Part shown: in pieces, positions 44,328 through 53,805 of the stretch
How positions within the stretch are numbered: the first letter of the stretch is position 1
Layout: each line of letters begins with the position of its first letter
NCBI GenBank assembly: GCA_050013075.1
Contig: JBEKFZ010000010.1
Location: 1 to 64,000 of the forward strand
Direction: 5' to 3'
DNA: 64,000 bases
Origin: JBEKIK01 sp050013075
GTDB taxonomy: Bacteria > Planctomycetota > Planctomycetia > Pirellulales > Thermoguttaceae
Notes under the pieces: generated by a model
Told to the model about the DNA's origin: nothing
The model's database searches: none
What the model saw: only the letters and a program-made list of their open reading frames with translations
Position numbers and translations under genes: made by a program

Positions 44328-45002
44328 TCAACCGACGACAAGCTGGACTTGGTAAGCCAGGCTCACCAGAAATTGTTTTGCCGAAGTGTATACCATTGGC
44401 GGAATATCGCGTATTTGCTGATTGAGCTGGGTTATCATTTTTTTGCTTTCATCTTGAATTTTCATCAAATCATCCATTGAAATATCGCCGTATTTTGCCC
44501 GCTTGGCGTACAATTCATCCAATATGCCGCGGCTGGACACAAATTGATCGGTCCGCAACGCCGCCGGCCAATATATCTTTCCAGATACCGCATCCAATTG
44601 ATTTGGACCAAGAGGCTTCGGCTTGCCCATCTGGGCATATCGCACCAGGTCCTCGGCGGTCGGGCGAGGGCTGCGCTGCTCGGCCGCTGCCGCCCGTTGC
44701 TCCCTGCGCATTTGAAAATACGTGCTGGCATATTGTTCGTTGTTTTGTATTTCGTTGCGTTGGGCTTCGGTGGCATTGATGGCCGCCTTCGAAGTCATCA
44801 GATTATAAGCCCCTTGCGAGCGGATAACGTCGCCCAATCCGTAGGCATAGCTTTGCCCGACCGTAGTGGCCCGGTTATCGACATAAGGATATCCGCCAGA
44901 CCCGCCGTAAAAATCATAGCTTTGCGCTAAACACAAAGCCGCCGCCAACACGACCGGCAGCGCAAATACAAATATCTTCAACTTGTATGGATAGGCTTTC
45001 AT
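44328..45002 (-). CDS. secreted protein of unknown function, paralog of 52847
   Basis: The 224-aa protein has a signal peptide (KIFVFALPVVLAAALCLAQS) and a Gly/Tyr-rich start (SYDFYGGSGGYPYVDNRA). A Gln/Arg-rich helix (YFQMRREQRAAAAEQRSPRP) and a C-terminal helical region follow (IYWPAALRTDQFVSSRGILD to SAKQFLVSLAYQ). The last 80 residues align with 52847-53566: I-x-W-P-x2-L, then helices ending Y-x-A/S-x-K-(Q/Y)-(F/L)-L. I do not recognise a named family. Its AAGGAG ribosome-binding site is ideal. Periplasmic or surface location is inferred. Confidence 0.7.
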   Translation of the reverse strand: MKAYPYKLKIFVFALPVVLAAALCLAQSYDFYGGSGGYPYVDNRATTVGQSYAYGLGDVIRSQGAYNLMTSKAAINATEAQRNEIQNNEQYASTYFQMRREQRAAAAEQRSPRPTAEDLVRYAQMGKPKPLGPNQLDAVSGKIYWPAALRTDQFVSSRGILDELYAKRAKYGDISMDDLMKIQDESKKMITQLNQQIRDIPPMVYTSAKQFLVSLAYQVQLVVG

Positions 45003-45211
45003 GTTCTACTCCTTCGATTAATGAAACAAGCGATTTCTAACGCCATAACATTATATACTTTTGGTTCTTCACTTGTGTAGTTGCCATTTGGTTTATTTCA
45101 ACAAGAAAAGACCGGGACATAATAACATGTTGACTTTCATTTAATTCCCCCCATTATTGACGGTAAGCTAGGCATTACTACGAATCCAACCCCCGGATCG
45201 GCTCCCCGGCC

Positions 45212-46525
45212 TTACCCAAAAAACCGCGGTTGCCCGGTGGCGGCCAAAACCGACGTCCACAATTCCCCTTCTATTTGCACGCGGCATTTTTCGGCCGTGG
45301 CCAGCGGAATCGGCAAATGCACGAACGTGTTGCATTGGTATCCTATAAGCACGTCGGTCTTGCCGGCCATGGCTGCGTGTACGGCTTGCCGCGCGTATTG
45401 ATCGCATAGGATACTGTCGTCGCAATTGGCCGGCACGCTGCGGATGATGTAACTCGGGTCGATGTATTTCAGGTCGATTTTCGGGCCATGTTGGGCAAAG
45501 AAGCGGTTGATTTCTTGTTTTAGGAACAATCCGATATCGGAATACTTTACATTGCCCGAGGCGTCGCGTTCCACTTTCTCGCCGGCGAACAGATCTTGGC
45601 CGGCCCCTTCGGCCACGACGATCACCGCATGTTTTCGCAAGAGCATCCGTTGGCGGAGGACGTTTAAAAACCCCTTTTCGCCGTAAAGCGCAAAGGGGAC
45701 CTCGGGAATCAAAGTGAAGTTGACGTCCTGGCTGGCCAGCGTGGCGAATGCGGCGATAAACCCGGCGTCCCGGCCCATAACCTTTACCAATCCGATGCCG
45801 TTGACCGCCCCTTTCGACTCCACGTGGGCGCAGCCGAGCACTTTTTCCGCCTGCTCAACGGCGCTAACCAATCCGAACGAGCGGGTGCAATATTGAATGT
45901 CGTTGTCGATGGTCTTTGGGATGCCTACAATTGCTATTATCGCCCCTCGCCGCGAGCACTCCTCGTAAATCTGATGAGCGCCGCGCTGCGTGCCGTCTCC
46001 GCCGATGCAAAAAAACACGTTGACTCCCAGTTTTTGCAGGAAATCGACCATTACCGCCGGTTCCTGCGGCCCGCGCGAGGTGCCCAGAATGGTGCCTCCT
46101 TCCCGGTGAATGTCCTCGACTATTTCCATGCTCAATGAAACCGGCGGCTCTCCGGCTTGCTCATTCAGACCCAAATATCCGTGCCGGATTCCCAAGATAT
46201 TCTTCACCCCGTAGTTCATGTACAATTCTATAAACAACGAACGAATCACGTCGTTCAGTCCGGGGGATACTCCGCCGCAGGTGACAATCGCCGCCTTGGT
46301 GTGCTTCGGATCGAAGAAAATCTTTTCCCGTGCGCCGGCCTTCTCGAACCAGATTTCCGTTTCCGGTGGCCCATCGGCGGCAATTTCCACCGGATGGCGA
46401 ACATAGCGCCGCTCGGGCACGAATTTCGCCTTCCCATCGCCGGGCAGGCTGGTGCGGCGCAAAGGCGAAGGCAGCGTCGCTTCGCCCAGACAGGCAATTT
46501 CCACGATTTTGGGATTAGAATTCAT
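45212..46525 (-). CDS. pfkA: 6-phosphofructokinase, plant/trypanosome-like ATP-type motifs
   Basis: It phosphorylates fructose 6-phosphate. The 437-aa protein has an 80-residue N-terminal extension, then VTCGGVSPGLNDVIRSL, FFCIGGDGTQRGAHQIYEEC and VGIPKTIDNDIQYCTRSFGL. Glycine in GGDG (position 104 of the Escherichia coli enzyme) is linked to ATP use. Lysine in PKTIDND (position 124) is linked to the pyrophosphate-type lineage. The mixed pair occurs in plant and trypanosome ATP enzymes. The phosphoryl donor is therefore likely ATP but not proven. Its ATG overlaps the stop of the upstream AI-2E gene (ATGA). Confidence 0.93.
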   Translation of the reverse strand: MNSNPKIVEIACLGEATLPSPLRRTSLPGDGKAKFVPERRYVRHPVEIAADGPPETEIWFEKAGAREKIFFDPKHTKAAIVTCGGVSPGLNDVIRSLFIELYMNYGVKNILGIRHGYLGLNEQAGEPPVSLSMEIVEDIHREGGTILGTSRGPQEPAVMVDFLQKLGVNVFFCIGGDGTQRGAHQIYEECSRRGAIIAIVGIPKTIDNDIQYCTRSFGLVSAVEQAEKVLGCAHVESKGAVNGIGLVKVMGRDAGFIAAFATLASQDVNFTLIPEVPFALYGEKGFLNVLRQRMLLRKHAVIVVAEGAGQDLFAGEKVERDASGNVKYSDIGLFLKQEINRFFAQHGPKIDLKYIDPSYIIRSVPANCDDSILCDQYARQAVHAAMAGKTDVLIGYQCNTFVHLPIPLATAEKCRVQIEGELWTSVLAATGQPRFFG

Positions 46526-47559
46526 AGGGCAATATCCTGGCCGGGCAGTTTTCCGCCCAATAAATTTCCCATCGCCCGGGTAGTGTCATAGCGGATCAAG
46601 ATGATGCGAATTATGGCGGTTATCGGCACGGCCAGCACCATGCCCATGTAACCCCATAAAAGCCCCCAAAACGCCAAGGATAACAGTATGGAGACCGGGT
46701 GCAGTTCCAATCCGCGTCCCAACAGTTTCGGCTCGATCGCGTTGCCGATCACCATCTGCACGGCCCCGGGAATCGCCACCACGCCGATAATGGGCCAAAC
46801 ACTGTCGAATTGCGCAGCGGCCCAGGGAAGCGGCAGCAGCGTGGCTATTATCGATCCGATGCTGGGAATGAAGTTCAACAGGAATGTCAACAATCCGAAG
46901 ACAAATGCCATTTGCAGTCCCAGCACGTTGAGTATCAGCCAAACGAGCAGGCCGGTTACGGCGGAAATGGCGAATTTTGTGATTATGTAGCGTCGAACCG
47001 CGCTTTCAATTTCTTTAAGCAGGCCGATCGGCTTCCGATGAGAATCGCGCCCGGCCAGCAAAAAAATGACAAAGAAAGTGATTAAAAATCCGTTGGCGAT
47101 CAAACTGGCGATCAAAACAGTGCCCGTGCCCACGGCCTGGGTAATGATCGCCGGCAGTTGCTGTTCCACGACGGTTAAAATTTTGTCGTAATCGACTTTA
47201 ATATGCCAATCTTCCAACCATTTGAATATATGAGCGGTTGGATCCTTGAAACTCCTGATATATTCTCCAGCCGTAGTGACGATGGCATCGACCGCCCCGA
47301 TCAAAAACATGCCGAACACGCTGAGGAACACGACTATCAAGACCAAGGCCAGCGCTATTGCCAACGACTGAGGGATTTTGCAGCGGAGAACCAGAAAATC
47401 GACCAGCGGCATGACCACCGTGCTCAAAAAAACCGCCAGCACAAAAGGAACCAGCACGACCTTTGTATATACCAGGCCGGCGGTCAAGGCCACGGCCGCT
47501 ATAATCATCAGCGATCCCACGGCCAGCCAAATCTGCTCGTTGCGGAGCGTCGATTTCAC
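46522..47559 (-). CDS. AI-2E family transporter (PerM-like membrane protein)
   Basis: The 345-aa polytopic membrane protein has about eight hydrophobic segments, such as VPFVLAVFLSTVVMPLVDFL, IALALVLIVVFLSVFGMFLI and GFLITFFVIFLLAGRDSH. A loop before the last helices carries the family signature FLLNFIPSIGSIIATLLPLP. These proteins export signals or small solutes; the substrate is not known. The start codon is GTG with a perfect AGGAGG site about 9 bases upstream. It is translationally coupled to pfkA, an unusual pairing. Confidence 0.92.
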   Translation of the reverse strand: MKSTLRNEQIWLAVGSLMIIAAVALTAGLVYTKVVLVPFVLAVFLSTVVMPLVDFLVLRCKIPQSLAIALALVLIVVFLSVFGMFLIGAVDAIVTTAGEYIRSFKDPTAHIFKWLEDWHIKVDYDKILTVVEQQLPAIITQAVGTGTVLIASLIANGFLITFFVIFLLAGRDSHRKPIGLLKEIESAVRRYIITKFAISAVTGLLVWLILNVLGLQMAFVFGLLTFLLNFIPSIGSIIATLLPLPWAAAQFDSVWPIIGVVAIPGAVQMVIGNAIEPKLLGRGLELHPVSILLSLAFWGLLWGYMGMVLAVPITAIIRIILIRYDTTRAMGNLLGGKLPGQDIAL

Positions 47560-48030
47560 AATTATTATTCCTCCTCAAATTCAACTCGGCGAAACAGCGG
47601 CGTTTATGTTAAACGAAAACGACGTGAATGCCCGTTAGACCGGCCATCGACTCCGTCCCCATGCCGCTTGCAGCATGAAATAGGGACGGTTACGGTTGCA
47701 ACGGACAGGACCGAAAAACAGGAAAAACCGATAATGTCGCCGGCCGTGGCTTTTCCGCCCTGCGCAATCGGCCATGGCTTTATTCGCCTTACGCGATTGC
47801 CTTTTCAAGGTACCTTTGCATAGAATTTCCCCTAAAACATTTTCCTGGTTCCCATGCTCCGAGGTTGTAAATTTATCGGCTCCGCGTCACCATGACCACA
47901 ATATGTAGGGTGCGTGAAACGCACCATTCCCCATAAAATGCGGTGCGTTTCACGCACCCTACAAAAATTTTCAACCTAGGAGCGTGGAAACCAGGGAGTA
48001 CGTTACAAGCTTTATACATTCGAGGCTTAT
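47560..48030. other. divergent intergenic region with a long perfect palindrome
   Basis: No gene. It carries the promoters of the AI-2E/pfkA and RND units. 47904-47963 is a foldback repeat (separate entry). 47750-47820 is ordinary GC-balanced sequence with no recognised site. Confidence 0.5.
47904..47963. repeat. 22-bp perfect inverted repeat TGTAGGGTGCGTGAAACGCA...
   Basis: TGTAGGGTGCGTGAAACGCA plus CC (47904-47925) pairs perfectly with 47942-47963, loop of 16 bases. Similar GTAGGGTGCGTGAAACGCAC elements are widespread in bacteria. It sits 68 bases upstream of the MFP start. Confidence 0.75.
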
Positions 48031-49215
48031 ATGAATATCCATTTCCGCTTCGCATGGGTTGCCGTGATAGTTTTGCCGATGGCCGCCGCCGGATGCGCAA
48101 ATAAACCGCCCGCCCTAACCGAGTTGCCCCCGCCGGAGGTCACGGTCAGCAAGCCTATCGTCCAGAAAGTCATCGACTACTTTCCCCAGTTCCACGGCCG
48201 AACCGAGGCCGTCGAGGAGGTCGAAGTCCGTGCCCAGGTCAGCGGCTACAGCGTGAAGATATGTTTCACCGACGGGCAGGAAGTTAAAAAAGGCGATCTA
48301 CTAGTGGAAATCGACCCCCGGCCGTATCAGGCCGCTTTGGACAAGGCCCAAGCCGAGGTGGCTCGCTGCCAGGCGCTTTTAGTAAAAAGCAAGGCCGACC
48401 TTGCCCGATCCGAAAAGCTCCTACCCTCCGGGGCCATCAGCCGCGAGGAATTCGATCAGCAGATCGCCGCCAAAGATATGGCCGAGGCTCAATTGCAGGC
48501 CGCCAAAGCCGCCGTGCGCGACGGAGAATTAAACCTGGAATTCACCAAAGTCGCCGCGCCGATTCCGGGGCGAATCAGCCGGGCAAGAATCACCGCCGGA
48601 AACCTGGTCCAAGCCGGCAGCGGCGGATCGTCCGTGCTCACCACCATCGTAAGCACCAATCCCGTTTATGTGTACTTCGACATTGACGAACGCACTTTGT
48701 TGCTCTCGCAGCAGATGGCGCGTGATGAAAACAAAAATCCTCAAGCAGCCCACATCAAGGAATGGAATGTCCCGGTTGAAATCGGCCTGGCCAACGAACA
48801 AGGATTCCCGCACCAAGGAACAATGGATTTCGTGGAAAACAAGGTCGATTCGAGCACGGGCACAATCCGCGTCCGCGCCGTGTTCGACAACACCTCGCGC
48901 TGGCTTACTCCCGGACTTTTCGTCCGCGTCCGCGTGCCCGCAAGCGATTTCAAGCAGGCGCTTTTAGTTTCCGAAAGCGCGATTGGAACCGATCGCGACA
49001 AAAAATTCCTGCTCGTGGCGGACAAAGACAACGTGGCCCAATATCAGCAGGTCCGTTTGGGATCGCCCCAAGGCGACCTGCGCGTGATAGAGGCGGGCAT
49101 TAAGGCCGACGACTGGGTAATTGTAAACGGCATCCAGCGCGTGCGCCCGGGCATGAAGGTCACGCCCCGCCCAGGCCCCATGCCCAGCTTACTGACTGAA
49201 GGGAATATGGAATGA
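48031..49215 (+). CDS. RND efflux periplasmic adaptor (membrane fusion lipoprotein)
   Basis: The 394-aa AcrA/MexA-type adaptor has a lipoprotein signal ending AAAGC (about residue 23). A lipoyl-like barrel follows (VEEVEVRAQVSGYSVKICFT, DGQEVKKGDLLVEIDPRPYQ), then an alpha-helical hairpin (AEVARCQALLVKSKADLARS) and beta-barrel domains (APIPGRISRARITAGNLVQA). It links the inner-membrane pump at 49360 to an outer-membrane channel. The channel gene is not in the window. The ribosome-binding site is GAGG about 5 bases before the ATG. The pump gene follows after 144 bases of repeat-rich spacer. Confidence 0.95.
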   Translation: MNIHFRFAWVAVIVLPMAAAGCANKPPALTELPPPEVTVSKPIVQKVIDYFPQFHGRTEAVEEVEVRAQVSGYSVKICFTDGQEVKKGDLLVEIDPRPYQAALDKAQAEVARCQALLVKSKADLARSEKLLPSGAISREEFDQQIAAKDMAEAQLQAAKAAVRDGELNLEFTKVAAPIPGRISRARITAGNLVQAGSGGSSVLTTIVSTNPVYVYFDIDERTLLLSQQMARDENKNPQAAHIKEWNVPVEIGLANEQGFPHQGTMDFVENKVDSSTGTIRVRAVFDNTSRWLTPGLFVRVRVPASDFKQALLVSESAIGTDRDKKFLLVADKDNVAQYQQVRLGSPQGDLRVIEAGIKADDWVIVNGIQRVRPGMKVTPRPGPMPSLLTEGNME

Positions 49216-49255
49216 AGTTTTTGTTCTGATATTTGAGCGTATTTTATGTGCCTGT

Positions 49256-49355
49256 TTTTCATTGCAAATTGGTAATTGCAAAATGCAAATTGCAAATTGA
49301 ACGACCTTAACTGACAACTGATTACTGTAAACTGATTACTGTAAACTGTAAACCC
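49256..49355. repeat. degenerate tandem tract between the RND genes
   Basis: AATTGCAAAATGCAAATTGC units (49271-49300) and two copies of CTGATTACTGTAAA (49317-49344). The tract ends right before the pump ATG, so no usual ribosome-binding site is present. Confidence 0.6.
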
Positions 49356-49359
49356 AGCC

Positions 49360-52300
49360 ATGTTCGCACGCTTTTTTGTCGATCGACCGATTGCGGCCAC
49401 CGTCCTTTCGGTGGTGATTGTGTTGTTGGGACTGGTGGCATTGACAAGGCTTCCCATTGCCCAATATCCCGAGGTCGCCCCGCCCACCATCCAAGTAACG
49501 GCGAATTATCCGGGCGCAAATGCCCAGGTCGTGGCCGAAACGGTCGCCGCACCCATCGAACAGGAAATCAACGGTGTGGAGAACATGCTCTACATGTCCT
49601 CCTGCTCGACAAACGACGGCAACATGGCGCTGGATGTCACTTTTAAATTGGGCACGAACCTGGACATGGCCCAAGTGCTCGTGCAGAACCGCGTGGCCAT
49701 TGCCCAGTCCAGGCTTCCCGAGGAAGTCAGACGTCAAGGCGTGACCACCAAGAAGCGTTCGCCCAGTATATTGCTCTGCGTGAATCTGATCTCGCCCGAT
49801 AAAAGCCGCGACCAACTCTACCTGAGCAACTTCGCCACCACCGACGTAAAGGACGTTCTCGCCCGCTTGGACGGCGTGGGCGACGTGGCCTTCCTGGGTA
49901 GCCGCGATTACAGCATGCGGGTATGGCTGGACCCGGATAAACTGGCCTCACGGGACATGGCCGCCGACGACGTCGTCGGTGCCCTGCGCGAACAGAACGT
50001 TCAGGTCGCCGCCGGACGCATCGGCCAGCCGCCCGTTCCAAAAGGCATCGCCTTCGATTACCCCATCAACACGCTGGGCCGATTGATTGACGCCGAAGAT
50101 TTCGCAAATATCGTCATCAAAACCGGCGATAAAGGCCAGATCACCCGCCTAAAGGACGTGGCCCGGGTGGAACTGGGCGCGAAAAACGTCGACGTGAACA
50201 GTTATCTCGACGGCCAACCCTCGATCACCCTGGCCGTGTTCCAACTTCCGGGCGCGAATGCCTTGGCGACGGCCGAAAAAATCCGCGCCGAGATGGAAAA
50301 GCTCAAACGGACGTTCCCCTGCGGCATCGACTACCGCATCATTTACGACACCACCGTGTTCATTGACGAGTCGGTGCATGAAGTATACAAAACCCTGTTC
50401 GAGGCATTTGTCCTGGTGTTCATCGTGGTATTGCTCTTCCTGCAAGACTGGCGCGCCACGCTGATGCCCATGATCGACGTGCCCGTCTCACTCATCGGCA
50501 CCTTCTGCGTGATGGCACTTTTGGGTTTTTCCTTGAACAATCTCTCGCTTTTCGGACTGGTATTGGCCATCGGCATCGTGGTTGACGACGCCATCGTCGT
50601 GGTCGAAAACATCGAACGCTGGATGGCCAAGGGCCTGCCCCCGCGCTACGCCACGATCAAGGCCATGGACGAAATCACCGGGCCGGTCATCGCCATTACG
50701 CTGGTCTTGAGTTCGGTATTCATTCCCACGGCCTTTATCGCCGGCATAAGCGGCCAATTTTATCGGCAGTTTGCCTTGACCATCGCCACCGCGACGATTA
50801 TTTCAGCCGTAAACGCACTTACCATGGCCCCTGCCCGGGCCGTGCAACTCATCAAGCCCCATGCTGGCGAGCACGCACAGGAAACTCGCGAGGCATTGCC
50901 CCGCTTTGGTATCGCAATTTTGGCCGGCCTGCTGGCCTGCTGGCTGCTGGCCCCGACAATAGGCTCATGGCTCGGCCTGTCGGTTTATATGCCCGATCAA
51001 TCGGCCGAAACGCATACTCCCGCCAACACGTCATTGCTTTGGGGATTCAGAGCAGTCATTTTTGCGCTGGGATTTGTCTTGGGTTGGTTTGCAAGTTTTT
51101 CGATCAACTTTCTCTTGATGAGTTTCTTCCAAGGCTTCAATCGGGTCTTCGATGCGGCCACAAAATTTTACGGACGCATGGTGGGCGGGCTTCTCCGCAT
51201 TAGCGCGATCGTGCTTTTGGTTTATGCCGGGCTTTTAGGACTTACTTATGCCGGATTCAATGCCGTTCCCTCGGGCTTCATTCCCGATCAAGACAAAGGC
51301 TACCTGGTCTGCAACGCCCAATTGCCCGACGGTGCAAGCCTCCAGCGGACCGAAGCGGCGATGATAAAAATCGACGATATCGCCCGCAAAATCCCCGGCA
51401 TTGCCCATACAATCCGGGTGCCGGGATATTCCATCCTCACCGGCGTGAACATCAGCAATATGGGCGGAATGTTCGTGATCCTGGAACCCTTCGAACATCG
51501 CAAGGGAAAGCCCGGATTATCCGCCGACGCCAACGAAGACAAATTGCGGCAAAGTCTATCGGTTGTCCAAGAAGCCCAAGTAGTTGTGTTCGGGGCCCCG
51601 CCCGTCGACGGACTGGGAAATACCGGCGGATTCAAACTTCAAGTGCAAGACAAGGGCGATTACGGCTTCGATAAACTGCAAGCCGCCGTGGCCGACCTGG
51701 CACAAGCAGGCAACGCCCAACACGGATTGGTCGGATTGTTCAGCAGTTTCCGCGCTAATCAACCGCAACTATATCTCGACGTCGATCGCACCAAGGCCAA
51801 AAGCCTTGGGCTCGATCTAAATCAAGTGTTCGACACCCTGCAGGTCTATTTAGGCTCCGCTTATGTCAACGATTTCACCCGCTTCGGCCGCAACTGGCAG
51901 GTGAACGTGCAGGCCGACGCCGCCTTCCGCGCCCGGAGCGAAGATATCGGCAAACTCAGGGTCCGCAATGCCGCCGGGCAAATGGTGCCCCTGCAAACAC
52001 TGGTCAGCGTGCGGAATACAAGCGGACCGGCCGCCGTCAACCGTTACAACATGTACCCGTCGGCCGAAATCAACGGAAACACCGCGCCCGGCACAAGTTC
52101 CGGCCAGGCCATCGCCATTATGGACGAACTTGCCAAAAAAGAACTGCCCCAGGGCATGGGATTCGAATGGACCGAACTGACGCTCCAAGAGATTCTGGCC
52201 GGAAACACCGCCGTTTGGGTGTTTCTGCTGGGCACATTGCTGGTTTTCCTGGTGCTTTGTTTCCAGTACGAAAGTTGGTCCCTGCCTTTGTCCATTATAT

Positions 52301-52707
52301 TGATCGTGCCCATGTGTTTGTTGGCGGCCATCGCCGGGGTATGGCTGTGCAATATGGATAACAACATCTTCACGCAGATCGGCCTGGTGGTGCTTATCGG
52401 TCTGGCCGCCAAGAATGCGATTTTGGTGGTAGAGTTCGCCAAAGAGCGGCAAAAGGAAGGGCTCTCGCTCGGCGAGGCCGCGGTCGAAGCCTGCCGCGTC
52501 CGATTACGCCCCATACTCATGACCTCGTTCGCCTTTATCCTCGGCGTGGTCCCCCTGGTTGCCGCCTCCGGCGCAGGGGCTGAAATGCGTCAAGCACTGG
52601 GAATCGCCGTACTGAGCGGCATGTTGGGAGTAACCCTGTTCGGCCTGTTGCTGACGCCGGTGTTCTTCTACGTAATCGGCTGGTTTACCGGCGGGAAAAA
52701 GGAGTGA
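49360..52707 (+). CDS. RND (HAE1/AcrB-type) multidrug efflux pump
   Basis: The 1115-aa proton-driven inner-membrane pump starts MFARFFVDRPIAATVLSVVI and has the conserved pump motifs PVSLIGTFCVMALLGFSLNN, LFGLVLAIGIVVDDAIVVVE (proton-relay aspartates) and GLVVLIGLAAKNAILVVEFA. It is longer than AcrB (1049 aa). Extra sequence sits between TM6 and TM7, with two added hydrophobic helices, FGIAILAGLLACWLLAPTIG and LLWGFRAVIFALGFVLGW. Substrate range cannot be predicted. It is paired with the adaptor upstream. Confidence 0.95.
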   Translation: MFARFFVDRPIAATVLSVVIVLLGLVALTRLPIAQYPEVAPPTIQVTANYPGANAQVVAETVAAPIEQEINGVENMLYMSSCSTNDGNMALDVTFKLGTNLDMAQVLVQNRVAIAQSRLPEEVRRQGVTTKKRSPSILLCVNLISPDKSRDQLYLSNFATTDVKDVLARLDGVGDVAFLGSRDYSMRVWLDPDKLASRDMAADDVVGALREQNVQVAAGRIGQPPVPKGIAFDYPINTLGRLIDAEDFANIVIKTGDKGQITRLKDVARVELGAKNVDVNSYLDGQPSITLAVFQLPGANALATAEKIRAEMEKLKRTFPCGIDYRIIYDTTVFIDESVHEVYKTLFEAFVLVFIVVLLFLQDWRATLMPMIDVPVSLIGTFCVMALLGFSLNNLSLFGLVLAIGIVVDDAIVVVENIERWMAKGLPPRYATIKAMDEITGPVIAITLVLSSVFIPTAFIAGISGQFYRQFALTIATATIISAVNALTMAPARAVQLIKPHAGEHAQETREALPRFGIAILAGLLACWLLAPTIGSWLGLSVYMPDQSAETHTPANTSLLWGFRAVIFALGFVLGWFASFSINFLLMSFFQGFNRVFDAATKFYGRMVGGLLRISAIVLLVYAGLLGLTYAGFNAVPSGFIPDQDKGYLVCNAQLPDGASLQRTEAAMIKIDDIARKIPGIAHTIRVPGYSILTGVNISNMGGMFVILEPFEHRKGKPGLSADANEDKLRQSLSVVQEAQVVVFGAPPVDGLGNTGGFKLQVQDKGDYGFDKLQAAVADLAQAGNAQHGLVGLFSSFRANQPQLYLDVDRTKAKSLGLDLNQVFDTLQVYLGSAYVNDFTRFGRNWQVNVQADAAFRARSEDIGKLRVRNAAGQMVPLQTLVSVRNTSGPAAVNRYNMYPSAEINGNTAPGTSSGQAIAIMDELAKKELPQGMGFEWTELTLQEILAGNTAVWVFLLGTLLVFLVLCFQYESWSLPLSIILIVPMCLLAAIAGVWLCNMDNNIFTQIGLVVLIGLAAKNAILVVEFAKERQKEGLSLGEAAVEACRVRLRPILMTSFAFILGVVPLVAASGAGAEMRQALGIAVLSGMLGVTLFGLLLTPVFFYVIGWFTGGKKE

Positions 52708-52730
52708 AACAGCAACTACTCAATAGAATT

Positions 52731-52749
52731 GCGAAACCGCAAGCGGTTT
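52731..52749. repeat. GCGAAACCGCAAGCGGTTT hairpin repeat
   Basis: A copy of the short palindrome, 24 bases after the pump stop, followed by TTAAGG. It is a likely message 3' end. The convergent gene at 52847 ends 98 bases away. Confidence 0.6.
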
Positions 52750-52846
52750 TTAAGGAGAAATAATAAAGCAATTCATTGCACTTGTTCAATTTGCAATTTG
52801 CAATAAAAAACATGTACAAGACGCGCTGAGATGTCAGTTCAACGTC

Positions 52847-53566
52847 CTATTCCTTTTTCTCCGCTCCCTCCCTGGCCTGGATTCGTTTCTGGGCGTCGGC
52901 GATAAGATCATCCAGGTATTTTTGCACGGAGTTGTATTCCGTTTCGACAAGTTGGGATTCCATGCTTTTGACCGAGGCCTTCATATTTTCCACGGCTTTG
53001 ATAATTCCCTGATAATCAGCAACCATCAAAGGCTTGCCGTCGGCATAAGCGCGGCGGAAGGGCACCTCCACGTCCGTACGGTCCCCCTCAAAACGCTGAT
53101 CTTTCAAAAGCGTTGGCCAAATCATGATTTCCTTTTGCACCGCCGGCTTGGCGGACTCCTGGGCAGGAACGACCGCTGCCATTTCCGTGGCGGGCAAGGT
53201 CATCGGCCTTCGCGCAGGACGGCTGGGCGCTGAGTGTTGGAACATCCAATCCCGCGCGGCTTGACCCGAATCGGAAACCGTCGCAGTTTGAGAAGCCGCT
53301 TGCGTTTGCATCGATCTGTTGATGTTTTGCCAAGCCAGGCTCTTCGCCATGGATGAAGTCATCTGCATTTGCCGGTTTTGCATGTATGCATTCTGCTGTG
53401 CGGCACTTGTATACGCAGCCGTTACAGACCCTACCACGCCCATGTCCGGATAATAACCGGGCCCCGGCACGAACTGGGCCTGGGCGGGCAGTGCGGCGTA
53501 GAGTAAAATCGCCAATCCGGCCCAGAAACTACCGGCAAGACTTGTTTTACATCTGATTGGATTCAT
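52847..53566 (-). CDS. secreted protein of unknown function, paralog of 44328
   Basis: The 239-aa protein has a signal peptide (GSFWAGLAILLYAALPAQAQ) and a Gly/Tyr-rich start (FVPGPGYYPDMGVVGS). A Gln/Met/Ala helical region (NAYMQNRQMQMTSSMAKSLA) and a Pro-rich linker lead to a C-terminal helical domain. That domain contains IMIWPTLLKDQRFEGDR, GIIKAVENMKASVKSMESQL and SVQKYLDDLIADAQKRIQAR. The C-terminal 80 residues match the protein at 44328 (I-x-W-P, D-x-x-G/Q helix, Y-x-x-x-x-K-(Q/Y)-(F/L)-L-x-x-L). The role is unknown. It is convergent with the RND pump. Confidence 0.7.
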   Translation of the reverse strand: MNPIRCKTSLAGSFWAGLAILLYAALPAQAQFVPGPGYYPDMGVVGSVTAAYTSAAQQNAYMQNRQMQMTSSMAKSLAWQNINRSMQTQAASQTATVSDSGQAARDWMFQHSAPSRPARRPMTLPATEMAAVVPAQESAKPAVQKEIMIWPTLLKDQRFEGDRTDVEVPFRRAYADGKPLMVADYQGIIKAVENMKASVKSMESQLVETEYNSVQKYLDDLIADAQKRIQAREGAEKKE

Positions 53567-53805
53567 GATAATGCTCTCCCAATTGTCCCTCCGCGGACTG
53601 GCAGGCGAAAAACGTCTTCAATCGTATAAGTCTATCTTCTTAAACACGAAAAGCAATTCGTTTTTTTGGGAAAAACCCTAACAATCGTTAATTGAACGTC
53701 AATTCTTGACCGGGATGGAATTGAGCTACACTTTTGATACAATTGTAAACAAACATACCCTTTCCTTATCATTTTTGAAAGTTGAACCGTTCCAAGGAGA
53801 AGAAA

